A DNA stretch of 64,000 nucleotides from CAVUXJ01 sp963814975 (lineage in GTDB: Bacteria > Acidobacteriota > Vicinamibacteria > Vicinamibacterales > CAVVIG01): contig CAWFFB010000021.1 of the NCBI GenBank assembly GCA_963814975.1, positions 1 to 64,000 of the forward strand, in the 5' to 3' direction. A program made the translations under genes and the position numbers. Position 1 is the stretch's first letter; each line of letters opens with the position of its first letter. The notes beneath the pieces are model-generated. The model ran no database searches and was not told the DNA's origin. It saw only the letters and a program-made list of their open reading frames with translations. This document shows, one piece after another, positions 56,914 through 64,000 of this stretch.

Positions 56914-57447
56914 TTATGGCTGACAAGTGGCGGCCAGCATCCGCACTTTATCCACGTCGACTCTGCGAACCAGCACGTTCGCTTCGCGCTTGTCCCTGGA
57001 CGGCCAGGACACGATCGAGGAATGCGGGACTCGCGCGTGCAGGTCGCGCCCGTCCGATTCCACGCGAATCTCCGTCCATTTGTCCTTCCGGTCGATCTTG
57101 ATGGCGCCGTCCTCGATGTCGCCGTCCAAGTCGCCTTCGATCTCGACCTGATGTCCGACGTGCTCTTTGAGACCGTCGTGGTCCTTCAACCAATAGAAAA
57201 CCGTCGCAACGTCACCGGCTGTCCCTACAGCGCTCGGAGCGACCGTGGAGTCGGCGGTTCGTTGCAATGCGGGCTCGCTGGGTGAATTGGTCAACAGGTA
57301 GCCACCGTCTTCGCCCTTGACGAGACAGCCCGACAGTTTGACGTCTTTATCGTCCGCTCGCGCCTCCGCGCGCAGTCCGGCGTCCCAAGACGCGGCGACG
57401 ACTGCGACGGCGATCGCGCTGGCCAGCAGAATACGTGTGTTGCTCAT
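56914..57447 (-). CDS. Secreted protein of unknown function
   Basis: The protein has 177 residues from ATG 57447, with GGGAGG 8 nt upstream. A signal peptide (TM-like 'ILLASAIAVAVVAASWDAG', cleavage near RAEA) precedes 'DVKLSGCLVKGEDGGYLLTN', a short motif seen repeatedly in Acidobacteriota exported proteins, and a beta-rich part with 'VFYWLKDHDGLKEHVGHQVEIEGDLDGDIEDG' (in part), 'KWTEIRVESDGRDLHARV'. Function unknown. It resembles the 'SGCL...' OB-like or DUF5666-type periplasmic proteins. The neighbouring word array is at its 3' end. Confidence 0.7.
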   Translation of the reverse strand: MSNTRILLASAIAVAVVAASWDAGLRAEARADDKDVKLSGCLVKGEDGGYLLTNSPSEPALQRTADSTVAPSAVGTAGDVATVFYWLKDHDGLKEHVGHQVEIEGDLDGDIEDGAIKIDRKDKWTEIRVESDGRDLHARVPHSSIVSWPSRDKREANVLVRRVDVDKVRMLAATCQP

Positions 57448-57793
57448 CGATTTCCTCCCGGCCAGAACCATGCAGAACGAGCGCCACCATGAGCGCTTCG
57501 GTTGGAGCTCAACGGTTGACCCGTCTGTTGCTTTGGTAGCCATGCCGTTTCGACTGCTCTCTTGCGCACGGTTATCGAAACTTGGCGAAAGAGCCAGCAC
57601 CCAGCGCAGGTGCACGACATTCAAAGCAATCGATGACGTTTCCGGTCCAGGGGCTGGCTCCAAAACGGGGCGAATACCAGAACTGTGCTTTACTTGGGTG
57701 AGGCCTGACGTTGAACGAGCTGACGTAAACGATACGACGAGATAGACACTACGTACTGGTGAGGTGGGTTCAGACTCGAACGGCTGAGGTGGC
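57448..57793. other. 346-bp gene-free stretch
   Basis: It contains the presumed promoter of the preceding reverse gene (upstream of ATG 57447) and a TTGACC...TAGCCAT pair at 57,515-57,543 that could be a weak plus-strand promoter with nothing recognisable behind it. No gene or word array. Confidence 0.35.
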
Positions 57794-58146
57794 TCAGCTT
57801 CTGGGAGCGGCCAGACGAGGCACCTCGGTCTGGGGAGAATGCTCTTCGTACAGAGCGCCTCTCGAGTCCAGCATGTACTTCGCGACGGCGTGGGTCACTT
57901 CGTTGCCATAAAGATCCATTGAGGGTTCACGCTCAGTGACGCTCGACTCCTCTTGTGGACGCTGCTCCTCCTGTGGACGCTGATCGCTGGAAGTGGGTGG
58001 GTCGCGTCGGGCGCGGGAGTTCCGATCACAACGGGCGGTTGATCGAATACAGTGAGCCACTTGGCAAACGCTGACCCCGCAAACGCGCACAGAACGGCCG
58101 TGCAACGAAGGGCGATCGGGACCACGAACTGTCGGGTCTTCGTCAC
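57794..58146 (-). CDS. Small secreted protein (one frameshift)
   Basis: ATG 58146 starts 'MTKTRQFVVPIALRCTAVLC' with a signal peptide ending near AGSAFA, then 'KWLTVFDQPPVVIGTPAP'. A frame change near 58,005 gives 'PTSSDQRPQEEQRPQEESS' and the ending 'MDLYGNEVTHAVAKYMLDSR', 'GALYEEHSPQTEVPRLAAPRS', stopping at 57794. The 'DLYGNEVTxAVAxYxLD...EEHSPxTExPRL' tail is a short sequence I associate with small exported Acidobacteriota proteins. A repeated RPQEEQ segment links the parts. Function unknown. It is divergent from the PBP gene. Confidence 0.55.
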
Positions 58147-58212
58147 TTGCCTTCCGGTCGACTGCGGTGCAACTGAAATGCCACGGATGGCCTCTGTGTT
58201 GCACTGGTTAGG

Positions 58213-60645
58213 GTGTCAGCGATGCACTTTTTGATTCATCACATTCGACACGACTGGCAGGAGGCCCGCCGTCGTCATCCCCGGATGGCGGCGGTCACGG
58301 CGTTCGCGTTCTTTTTTGTGACCGCGTTCTCCGTCGGCGGCAGCATCTGGTTCCTTTCCAGCCTGCTGCGGACGCTTCCCGACGAAGCCGCCATCAGCCG
58401 GATAGGCGAGATGGATCAGGCGACCGTTGTCTACGATCGCGCCGACACACTGGCCTTCACCATCTTCAAGGAACAGCGCATCGAAGTCGGGCTCGGGCAG
58501 ATGTCGCCGCATCTGATCGATGCAATCGTCGCAGTCGAGGATCAGCGGTTTCGCGGGCACAACGGCATCGATCTCGTGCGTATCGCCTCGGCGGCCCTCG
58601 CCGACCTGCGATCGCGTCGAGCCGCGCAGGGTGGCAGCACGATCACCCAGCAGCTGGCCCGTCAGAGCTTTCTGACGCCCGCCAAGACCGTGCGGCGCAA
58701 GCTTCAGGAGATGATCCTCGCTTCCCGCATCGAACGCATGTATTCCAAGGACAAGATCCTCGAGCTATATCTCAACAAGGTGTACTTCGGCGACGGGTTG
58801 CATGGCGTCGAGGCGGCTTCGCGCGGCTATTTCGGCAAGCACGCGTCCGAGTTGACCGTCGCCGAGGCGGCGATGCTGGCGGGCCTGGTCCAGTCGCCAT
58901 CCAGTTATGCACCGACTGTGGGGATGGAGCGGGCGATCGCGCGGCGCAATATCGTGCTGGATGCGATGCTCGACACCGGAGCGATCGATCGCCCCACGTT
59001 CACGAGGGAACGTGCGGTCAGACCGGTGCTCCGCGATGATCTTCGCGAGGACGAGCCGTACGGAGAGTATTTCAAGGAGCACCTGCGCCGTGAGCTCGTC
59101 GACCGGTTCGGCTGGCAGCGTGTGTACCAGGGCGGCCTCAGGGTCTTTTCGACAATCGATCTGGGAATGCAGCAGGCGGCCGAAGCCGCAGTGGCGGACG
59201 GGTTGAAAGCCGTCGATTCGCGTCGCCGCGCGCTGGCCGCGGCGCGGGAGAAGGCCGGACGCGCGCGTCCGACCGGCCCCGATGACCTCGACTCGGACCC
59301 GCTGCAGGCAGCGCTGTTCGCCATGGATCCTCACAACGGTCATGTGCGTGCGATCGTCGGCGGCCGCAATTTCAAGGACAGCTCGTTCAACCGGGCCGTG
59401 CAGGCCGAACGGCAGCCGGGTTCGGCCTTCAAGCCGTTCGTGTTTGCGGCAGCCCTCGAGGCCGGCTTCACGCCGGCGACGCTGATCGACAACCTCGATA
59501 CGCCTATCGAGACGCTGCAGGGAGCATGGACGCCCGAGGACGGCCATTCCTCAGCGCAGGCCTTGACGCTGAGGGCGGCGCTGCGCATCTCCAGCAACCG
59601 GGCCGCGGTTCGCCTGCTGCAGGAGGTGGGCATCGGCCGAACGGTGCAGTACGCGCGCACCATGGGCGTCGGCGATGTGCCAAGCGTACCCTCGCTGGCG
59701 CTCGGGTCGGGAGAAGTCACCCTTCAATCGTTGACGGCGGCATACGCGACCTTTGCCAACAAAGGGCGGGTCCCGCAACCGCTCGTCATCCGGCGTGTCG
59801 AGGATAGGGACGGGGTCGTGCTGTACGCCGCGAAGGAAGTCTCGACCCAGGCAGTCAGCGACACCACGGCGTTCCTGATGGCTACGATGATGGCCGACGT
59901 GATTAACGCCGGAACCGGCGCGGAGGCCCGGCGCCTGGGCTTTGCGCTCCCCGCCGCGGGCAAGACCGGCACCACCAACGATTTTCACGACGCCTGGTTC
60001 GTCGGGTTTACCCCGAAGCTCGCCACGGGCGTCTGGGTCGGGTTCGATCGACCGCGGCCGATTCTGCCGAACGGGTTCGCCGGCACGATTGCAGTGCCGG
60101 TCTGGGCGGCATTCATGAAGGCGGCAACGCGCGGCGACAAACCGGAATGGCTGACGCCGCCCACTGCAGTCACGACGGCAAGGGTCTGCAGCATGTCGGG
60201 CAGGCTCGCCACGGAGGGGTGCGAGAACGCCGAGGTGGTCAACGACAACGGCAATGTTGAACGGCGATCGCTGGTTTATACCGAATATTTCGCCTCTGGG
60301 ACGCGGCCCACGGCATTCTGCGATTTGCATCCGACGAAGGGTTTCTTTGGCGCGATCGCCTCGGTTTTCCACCCTGGTGAAAAGCCGCACCCGCCTTCCG
60401 CTGCCGACGCCGGCCTGCCGCCTGGACCTGAACGGCCTGCCGCCGCGGTGGTGCCGGCCGCTGGATCTGCCGCGACCTCCACACCGGAAGCCGCCGCCGT
60501 TGAGCCGCCGGCGAAGCGCCGCGGGTTCTGGTCGCGTGTTTTCGGCGTCGGCGGCGGCAAAGACAAAGATAAAGATAGAGATAAAGATAAAGATAGAGAC
60601 CGAGATAGGGCCAACGACAGCGATAAGGGCAAAGACCAGAAGTGA
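58213..60645 (+). CDS. mrcA: Class A penicillin-binding protein 1A
   Basis: The protein has 810 residues from GTG 58213 (ATG 58222 is an alternative). One TM anchor (about residues 29-52) precedes a glycosyltransferase-51 domain with the catalytic Glu in 'VAVEDQRFRGHNGIDLVRI' and 'QGGSTITQQLARQSFL', and 'KVYFGDGLHGVEAASRGYFG'. The transpeptidase domain has the active Ser in 'PGSAFKPFVFA' (Ser 404), SxN 'RISSNRAAVRLL' and KTGT in 'GKTGTTNDFHDAWFVGF'. It polymerises and cross-links peptidoglycan in the periplasm. The C-terminal tail after about residue 700 is proline/alanine-rich and ends in a KDKDRDKDKD repeat. It precedes holB, which is unusual but not unknown. Confidence 0.95.
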   Translation: MSAMHFLIHHIRHDWQEARRRHPRMAAVTAFAFFFVTAFSVGGSIWFLSSLLRTLPDEAAISRIGEMDQATVVYDRADTLAFTIFKEQRIEVGLGQMSPHLIDAIVAVEDQRFRGHNGIDLVRIASAALADLRSRRAAQGGSTITQQLARQSFLTPAKTVRRKLQEMILASRIERMYSKDKILELYLNKVYFGDGLHGVEAASRGYFGKHASELTVAEAAMLAGLVQSPSSYAPTVGMERAIARRNIVLDAMLDTGAIDRPTFTRERAVRPVLRDDLREDEPYGEYFKEHLRRELVDRFGWQRVYQGGLRVFSTIDLGMQQAAEAAVADGLKAVDSRRRALAAAREKAGRARPTGPDDLDSDPLQAALFAMDPHNGHVRAIVGGRNFKDSSFNRAVQAERQPGSAFKPFVFAAALEAGFTPATLIDNLDTPIETLQGAWTPEDGHSSAQALTLRAALRISSNRAAVRLLQEVGIGRTVQYARTMGVGDVPSVPSLALGSGEVTLQSLTAAYATFANKGRVPQPLVIRRVEDRDGVVLYAAKEVSTQAVSDTTAFLMATMMADVINAGTGAEARRLGFALPAAGKTGTTNDFHDAWFVGFTPKLATGVWVGFDRPRPILPNGFAGTIAVPVWAAFMKAATRGDKPEWLTPPTAVTTARVCSMSGRLATEGCENAEVVNDNGNVERRSLVYTEYFASGTRPTAFCDLHPTKGFFGAIASVFHPGEKPHPPSAADAGLPPGPERPAAAVVPAAGSAATSTPEAAAVEPPAKRRGFWSRVFGVGGGKDKDKDRDKDKDRDRDRANDSDKGKDQK
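60557..60625 (+). repeat. Microsatellite coding for a Lys-Asp tail
   Basis: Units AAAGAT/AAAGAC/AGAGAT repeat about ten times in frame at the 3' end of the PBP gene and encode the charged KDKDRD tail. Confidence 0.75.
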
Positions 60646-60669
60646 TACCATCCTTCTCGAGACGCTTGC

Positions 60670-61731
60670 ATGCCGTTTCGAGAGGTCATTGGTCACCGTA
60701 AGCTTGTTGCCCTGCTGGCGCGAGCCGTCCATCATGGGTCGCTGCCACCCAGTCTGATCCTCGGCGGTCCGTCCGGCGTCGGTAAGCGTCTGCTGGCCGT
60801 TGCCACTGCCCAGCTCTTGAACTGTCCGAACGTCGGGCGCTCAAGGTCGGACACCCAACACCCAATATCGGAGGTCGAACGCCGAGCGTCGAACGAAGAG
60901 GTGCCGGCGGATGCGTGCGGGGTCTGCGCGACGTGCACCCGCATCGCTCGTGGCGTCCACCCCGACGTGCTCATCGTCGAACCCGGCGATAGCGGCACCA
61001 TCAAGGTCGACCAGGTGCGCGAGCTCATCGATCGCGCGGCCTACCGTCCGTTCGAAGGGCGCCGGCGGGTGGTGATCATCGACGAAGCGGACGCGCTGGT
61101 TCCGGCGGCCCAGAACGCGCTCCTGAAGACGCTCGAGGAGCCGCCCTCGATGTCGGTCTTCATGCTCATCACCGCGCGGCCGGACGCGCTGCTGCCGACG
61201 GTCCGCTCCAGGTGTCCGCGTCTGCGCTTCCGGCCGCTTGGTCCCGAAGACGTGGCGGCAGCCCTCGTGCAGCGCGGCCGAACCAGCGCCGAGGCGCGCC
61301 TGATTGCGGCGACGGCGGACGGCAGTGTCGGGCGCGCGCTCGGAGCGAGCGCCGGCGATCTCGGAGACGCGCGGGATGCAGCCGTACGCGTTCTGTCGCA
61401 CGCGGCGTCCAGTAACGATCCGCAGCGGCGCATTGAAGGGGCGAAGGACCTGCTCGCGAAGACTGGCGGCGGGGGTGCTGGCGACCGCCAGCAGCTGGCC
61501 ACAGAATTGCGCGCGATGGCCTCGTTGATCCGTGACGTGGCGCTCTTGTCAACCAGCGCGGATGCCCGCGCGCTCGCCAATCCCGACGTGCAGCCTGCGA
61601 TCGAGCGGCTGTCGGCGTACCAGGGCGAACGCGGCATTCGCGCGTTTACGGCGGTCGATCGGGCACTGATGGCGCTGGACCGGAATGCCGGCGTCAAAGT
61701 CGTGGCGGACTGGCTGGTCCTACAGCTTTGA
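60670..61731 (+). CDS. holB: DNA polymerase III delta-prime subunit (HolB) with a word-array insertion
   Basis: The protein has 353 residues from ATG 60670. The AAA+ clamp-loader fold begins 'VIGHRKLVALLARAVHHGSL', with Walker A 'ILGGPSGVGKRLLA' (the P-loop is GPSGVGKR, so a Thr/Ser is replaced by Arg as in many delta-prime proteins) and the Zn-binding Cys in 'LLNCPN...DACGVCATCTRIARG'. Between the first and second Cys is an unexpected stretch 'VGRSRSDTQHPISEVERRAS', encoded by ACACCCAACACCCAAT and GTCGAACGCCGAGCGTCGAACG words (in part), identical in style to the intergenic arrays. Further: 'GRRRVVIIDEADALVPAAQNALLKTLEEPP' (in part) and 'RPDALLPTVRSRCPRLRFRPL' (SRC motif). It loads the sliding clamp. 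Adjacent ricT repeats the Bacillus holB-yaaT synteny. Confidence 0.93.
   Translation: MPFREVIGHRKLVALLARAVHHGSLPPSLILGGPSGVGKRLLAVATAQLLNCPNVGRSRSDTQHPISEVERRASNEEVPADACGVCATCTRIARGVHPDVLIVEPGDSGTIKVDQVRELIDRAAYRPFEGRRRVVIIDEADALVPAAQNALLKTLEEPPSMSVFMLITARPDALLPTVRSRCPRLRFRPLGPEDVAAALVQRGRTSAEARLIAATADGSVGRALGASAGDLGDARDAAVRVLSHAASSNDPQRRIEGAKDLLAKTGGGGAGDRQQLATELRAMASLIRDVALLSTSADARALANPDVQPAIERLSAYQGERGIRAFTAVDRALMALDRNAGVKVVADWLVLQL
60835..60900 (+). repeat. In-frame word-array insertion inside holB
   Basis: CACCCAACACCCAATATC and GGTCGAACGCCGAGCGTCG are word-type repeats in holB. They sit between the zinc-binding Cys residues and keep the frame. The word GAACGCC also fills the gap before pdxA at 62,645-62,795. 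Confidence 0.55.
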
Positions 61732-61734
61732 GAA

Positions 61735-61795
61735 AGTCTCAACTCTCAAGGCTCAAGTCTCACCCTGAGACTTGACACTTGAGAGTTGAGAATTT
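61735..61795. repeat. Inverted word array forming a near-perfect 26-bp hairpin
   Basis: The left arm TCTCAACTCTCAAGGCTCAAG (61,738-61,758, then TCTCA) and the right arm TGAGACTTGACACTTGAGAG (61,766-61,785, then TTGAGA) pair almost completely around a CCC loop. It starts 4 nt after the holB stop and ends about 45 bp before the ricT GTG. The best candidate in the window for a hairpin terminator or an mRNA-stabilising structure. No T-run follows. Confidence 0.7.
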
Positions 61796-61818
61796 CCCGT
61801 CCTCCACCCCGAGCCGCC

Positions 61819-61824
61819 TATAGA
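61819..61824 (+). promoter_or_regulatory. TATAGA -10 element just before ricT
   Basis: TATAGA lies 11 bp before GTG 61835; transcription would begin about 4 nt before the start codon. No convincing -35 box. Confidence 0.35.
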
Positions 61825-61834
61825 AGGTGCAGCC

Positions 61835-62632
61835 GTGAGCGCATCTGATCCCGTGCGGTTCGTCTCGGTGAAGTTGACCCCGGTCGGACGTGCCCAGACC
61901 TTCCTCTTTGACGACGTTTCATCAGGCGCCGTTCCTCGCACCGGCCAGCAAGTCGTGGTTCAAACCGACGGCGGACCGGCCGTGGGAACGGTCGTGCGCT
62001 CCATTCCCCAGGTCGCCGAGCGCCGCCGCCTGCCAGCCGACTCGCCCCATCGCGTCGTCCGCCTTGCCACGCACGACGACATCGTCGCACGCCTGAAGCA
62101 GCAGGCCCGCGAGAGGGAGGCCTACCGCATCGTCTTGATGAAGATCCACGAGCACGGGCTGGCGATAAAGCTCACGCGTGTCGAGCAGGCCTTCGACGGA
62201 TCCCGGCTCGTGTGTTATTTCACGGCCGAAGCGCGCGTCGATTTCCGTGAGCTGGTGCGCGAGCTCGCCTTGGAGTTCCGTACCCGCATCGAGATGTGTC
62301 AGATGGGCGTCCGGGACGATGCCAAAGTCATCGGCGGATACGGGACCTGTGGCCGTCCGCTCTGCTGCACGACGTTCCTGAATTCCTTCGAGCCGATCTC
62401 GATCAAGATGGCGAAGCAGCAGGATCTCAGCCTCAATCCCTCGAAGCTGTCGGGACTCTGCGGCCGCTTGAAGTGTTGCCTGCGGTACGAGCTGCCAAAT
62501 GCGAAGGGGCAGGTGCATGGCGGCTGCGGCAGCGAAGGCGGCTGCGACAACCCATCGGGCTGTGGGTCCGGTAGCTGTGGCTCGGGCAGCTGCGGCTCCG
62601 GCAGCTGCGGCTCCGACGGTTGTGCATCCTGA
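61835..62632 (+). CDS. ricT: RicT/YaaT-family PSP1 protein with Cys-rich tail
   Basis: The protein has 265 residues from GTG 61835. The PSP1 domain spans most of it: 'VRFVSVKLTPVGRAQTFLFDD', 'YRIVLMKIHEHGLAIKLTRVEQAFDGSRLVCYFTAEARVDFRELVREL' (in part), 'QMGVRDDAKVIGGYGTCGRPLCCTTFL' (Cys motif, in part), 'LSGLCGRLKCCLRYE'. In Bacillus the RicT-RicA-RicF complex carries [4Fe-4S] clusters and directs RNase Y processing; holB-yaaT adjacency matches this. The last 25 residues are odd: a GSCGSGSCGSGSCGSDGC repeat (Cys every fourth residue) following 'VHGGCGSEGGCDNPSGCG'. Such a tail could bind metal or be a structural add-on. ricA and ricF are not in the window. Confidence 0.92.
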   Translation: MSASDPVRFVSVKLTPVGRAQTFLFDDVSSGAVPRTGQQVVVQTDGGPAVGTVVRSIPQVAERRRLPADSPHRVVRLATHDDIVARLKQQAREREAYRIVLMKIHEHGLAIKLTRVEQAFDGSRLVCYFTAEARVDFRELVRELALEFRTRIEMCQMGVRDDAKVIGGYGTCGRPLCCTTFLNSFEPISIKMAKQQDLSLNPSKLSGLCGRLKCCLRYELPNAKGQVHGGCGSEGGCDNPSGCGSGSCGSGSCGSGSCGSDGCAS

Positions 62633-62644
62633 GCTGCCGGACGT

Positions 62645-62795
62645 CTGAAGTCCGAACGCCGAACCGAACGCAGAACGCAGAACGTCGAACGTCAGAACGT
62701 CGAACGCAGAACGTCGAACGTCAGAACGTCGAACGCCGAACGCACGAACGCCGAACGCCGAACGCAGAACGCCGAACGCCGAACGGAGAACGTCT
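62645..62795. repeat. One-armed word array (GAACGCC / GAACGTC)
   Basis: About seventeen 7-8 bp units of the form GAACGCC, GAACGTC or AGAACGTC run head-to-tail from 62,647 to the pdxA ATG (62,799). There is no complementary arm. The same word occurs inside holB. Confidence 0.7.
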
Positions 62796-62798
62796 GGA

Positions 62799-63695
62799 AT
62801 GCGGAAGCCCCGCGTGGCGATCACGGTCGGTGACCCGGCGGGCATCGGCCCGGAAGTCGCGGCGCGCGCGGCGGCCGATCGATCCGTGCTCGAGGTCTGC
62901 GAGCCCGTGCTCTACACCCCGCCGGCGGGCGCTGTGTTCGCGGCCGGCGTCCTCAGCGCAGACGCCGGTCGCGCCGCGTACGATCTGCTGGTTCGCGCGG
63001 CCGGCGACGCGCTGCACGGCGCCGTGGATGCCGTGGCGACCGCGCCCATCAACAAGGAAGCGTTCCGGCTTGCCGGCCTTCCCTGGTCGGGACACACCGA
63101 TCTGCTGGCGCATCTCACCGGCGCGAGCCACGTGGCCATGATGTTTTACTCCGACGCCTTGCGGGTCGTGCTGGCGACGGTGCACATCGCGCTGGCGGAC
63201 GTGCCGCGCGCGTTGACGCAGGCGTCGCTGGAATCGACGATTGCGCTGACGGCCCGTGAATTTCCCCGGTTCGGCGTTCCGGCGCCCCGCATCGGCGTGG
63301 CGGGCCTCAATCCCCACGCAGGCGAGCATGGGTTGTTCGGTGAGGAAGAAAATCGCGTCATCCGGCCCGCGATTGCGGCCTGCCGCGCGAAAGGGATCGA
63401 CGTGTCGGGTCCCTTTCCGGGCGATACGATTTTCGTGCGCGCCATTCGCGGCGAATTCGACGTCGTCGTCGCCTGCTATCACGATCAAGGGCTGATTCCG
63501 GTGAAGCTGGTCGCGTTCGGCCAGGCCGTGAACCTCACTCTCGGTCTGCCGATCGTGCGGACTTCCGTCGATCACGGTACGGCGTTCGATATCGCCGGCC
63601 GGGGCGTGGCCGATCCGGGCAGTATGATTGCGGCGGTGCGGTTGGCGGCACGGCTGGCGTCACGGACCGTCACCGCAGAGGGCGCACCCGAGTAA
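62799..63695 (+). CDS. pdxA: 4-hydroxythreonine-4-phosphate dehydrogenase, short form
   Basis: The protein has 298 residues from ATG 62799, shorter than the usual 320-335 because the segment between 'CEPVLYTPPAG' and 'GVLSADAGRAAY' is missing about 30 residues. The core is complete: 'VAITVGDPAGIGPEVAARA', 'VDAVATAPINKEAFRLAGL', metal ligand 'WSGHTDLLAHLT', 'GVAGLNPHAGEHGLFGEEE', 'CYHDQGLIPVKLVAFG' and 'PIVRTSVDHGTAFDIAGRG'. It oxidises 4-phosphohydroxy-L-threonine in the DXP-dependent vitamin B6 pathway. The short form seems characteristic of a subgroup. The upstream gap is filled with a GAACGCC word array. Intact. Confidence 0.94.
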   Translation: MRKPRVAITVGDPAGIGPEVAARAAADRSVLEVCEPVLYTPPAGAVFAAGVLSADAGRAAYDLLVRAAGDALHGAVDAVATAPINKEAFRLAGLPWSGHTDLLAHLTGASHVAMMFYSDALRVVLATVHIALADVPRALTQASLESTIALTAREFPRFGVPAPRIGVAGLNPHAGEHGLFGEEENRVIRPAIAACRAKGIDVSGPFPGDTIFVRAIRGEFDVVVACYHDQGLIPVKLVAFGQAVNLTLGLPIVRTSVDHGTAFDIAGRGVADPGSMIAAVRLAARLASRTVTAEGAPE

Positions 63696-63761
63696 GCACG
63701 CCTTCACGCGGACCTGGCCAACCGCGGGGACTATTTTTCTCTGTGCGTTCTCTGCGATCGA

Positions 63762-63797
63762 AAAGTCTCAAGTCTGAAGTCTCAAGTCTGATTAGAC
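63762..63797. repeat. One-armed word array (TCTCAAGTCTGAAG)
   Basis: AAAGTCTCAAGTCTGAAGTC and a second TCTCAAGTCTGA after the pdxA stop region. It belongs to the TCTCAAG family; no second arm is seen in the following 100 bp. Confidence 0.5.
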
Positions 63798-63866
63798 CTT
63801 GGAGGATTAAAGATTCGGATTTGTGACTATCCTCTGTTTGTGCGGAGTGTCTTGCGTTCGGACGCA

Positions 63867-63887
63867 GTGTCCGGCTCTAGCCGGACC
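63867..63887. repeat. GTCCGGCTCTAGCCGGAC palindrome
   Basis: Fragment of the palindromic element at 48,581-48,599 and 51,258-51,275, followed by AGCCGGCTTTGG and GACCTTCAGGTC palindromes to about 63,925. Confidence 0.5.
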
Positions 63888-63967
63888 ACCATAATGCAGT
63901 AGCCGGCTTTGGTCGTAGTGCTGACCTTCAGGTCTGCCGCCCGCGACGCCGGGGTTGACGTCGTTTC

Positions 63968-64000
63968 TATGCAGGAAAAGACCGAACGTGAGCTGGCACA
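63968..64000 (+). CDS. Possible start of a further gene (partial)
   Basis: An ATG at 63968 opens a frame reading MQEKTERELA up to the window edge, preceded by no obvious ribosome-binding site. Too short to identify. Confidence 0.2.

Noticed and set aside
62645..62795. CRISPR array
   Set aside because: Units of 7-8 bp in tandem with no spacers; no cas gene in the window.

Overview
The window is one high-GC (about 65-70 %) bacterial chromosomal segment with no rRNA, tRNA, phage, plasmid or CRISPR genes that I can find. The gene mix suggests Acidobacteriota, probably a Vicinamibacteria-like soil lineage: DUF5916 outer-membrane-type proteins, many secreted NHL/6-bladed propeller proteins, a virginiamycin-B-lyase-like propeller, DUF3500, PilZ-free MoxR/VWA loci, and small lineage-type secreted proteins. 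This is inferred from gene content; I could not run any taxonomic search.

Layout. 0.2-9.4 kb: secreted propeller and periplasmic proteins (two NHL proteins, a DUF5916 protein, a regulatory-domain/haem-motif/lyase-propeller protein, a carboxymuconolactone decarboxylase-like protein, DUF3500). 9.4-12.6 kb: an MscS channel with a cyclic-nucleotide domain, a glutamine cyclotransferase and a RibD/DHFR-type reductase. 12.6-16.6 kb, minus strand: CDF metal exporter, signal peptidase I, and a LytS/LytR-type two-component pair. 16.6-23.2 kb: orphan NuoI, a phosphoesterase, a bifunctional methionine synthase/MTHFR, a methyltransferase, a GT39 and a GT2 glycosyltransferase. 23.3-27.6 kb, minus strand: glycosyltransferase, Lon protease and an isoprenylcysteine-methyltransferase-like protein. 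27.7-32.4 kb: ketosynthase, geranylgeranyl-reductase-type flavoprotein, ICMT-type methyltransferase and PIG-V-like mannosyltransferase. 32.6-46.8 kb: one long colinear locus (peptidase-MA/TPR protein, DUF4159, MoxR, DUF58, BatA/VWA, DUF4175, a second VWA protein, a Cys-less caspase-like protein), which looks like a MoxR-VWA chaperone/envelope system. 46.9-58.1 kb: YciH, RluD-like synthase, J-protein, GT39, PAP2, PCuAC-like protein, membrane proteins, MscL, pirin with its HxlR regulator. 58.2-63.7 kb: class A PBP, HolB, RicT (PSP1), PdxA.

Two window-wide properties stand out. First, many real genes carry single-base frameshifts, very dense between 17.2 and 21.06 kb and absent from long stretches such as 32.6-40.9 and 43.5-48.5 kb. 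Most sit in short homopolymers and inside essential or conserved genes, so I read them as consensus indels rather than decay; each such gene is given with its full extent. Second, many intergenic gaps are filled by arrays of degenerate 7-9 bp words (TCTCAAG, CCAGATGACC, AATCTGCA, GAACGCC and others), usually as two inverted arms that could fold into long hairpins. The same words recur at distant loci, and some arrays run into gene ends or even into holB. A separate 115-bp palindromic, MITE-like repeat is also dispersed. I cannot name either repeat class, and they are the most novel-looking feature of the window.
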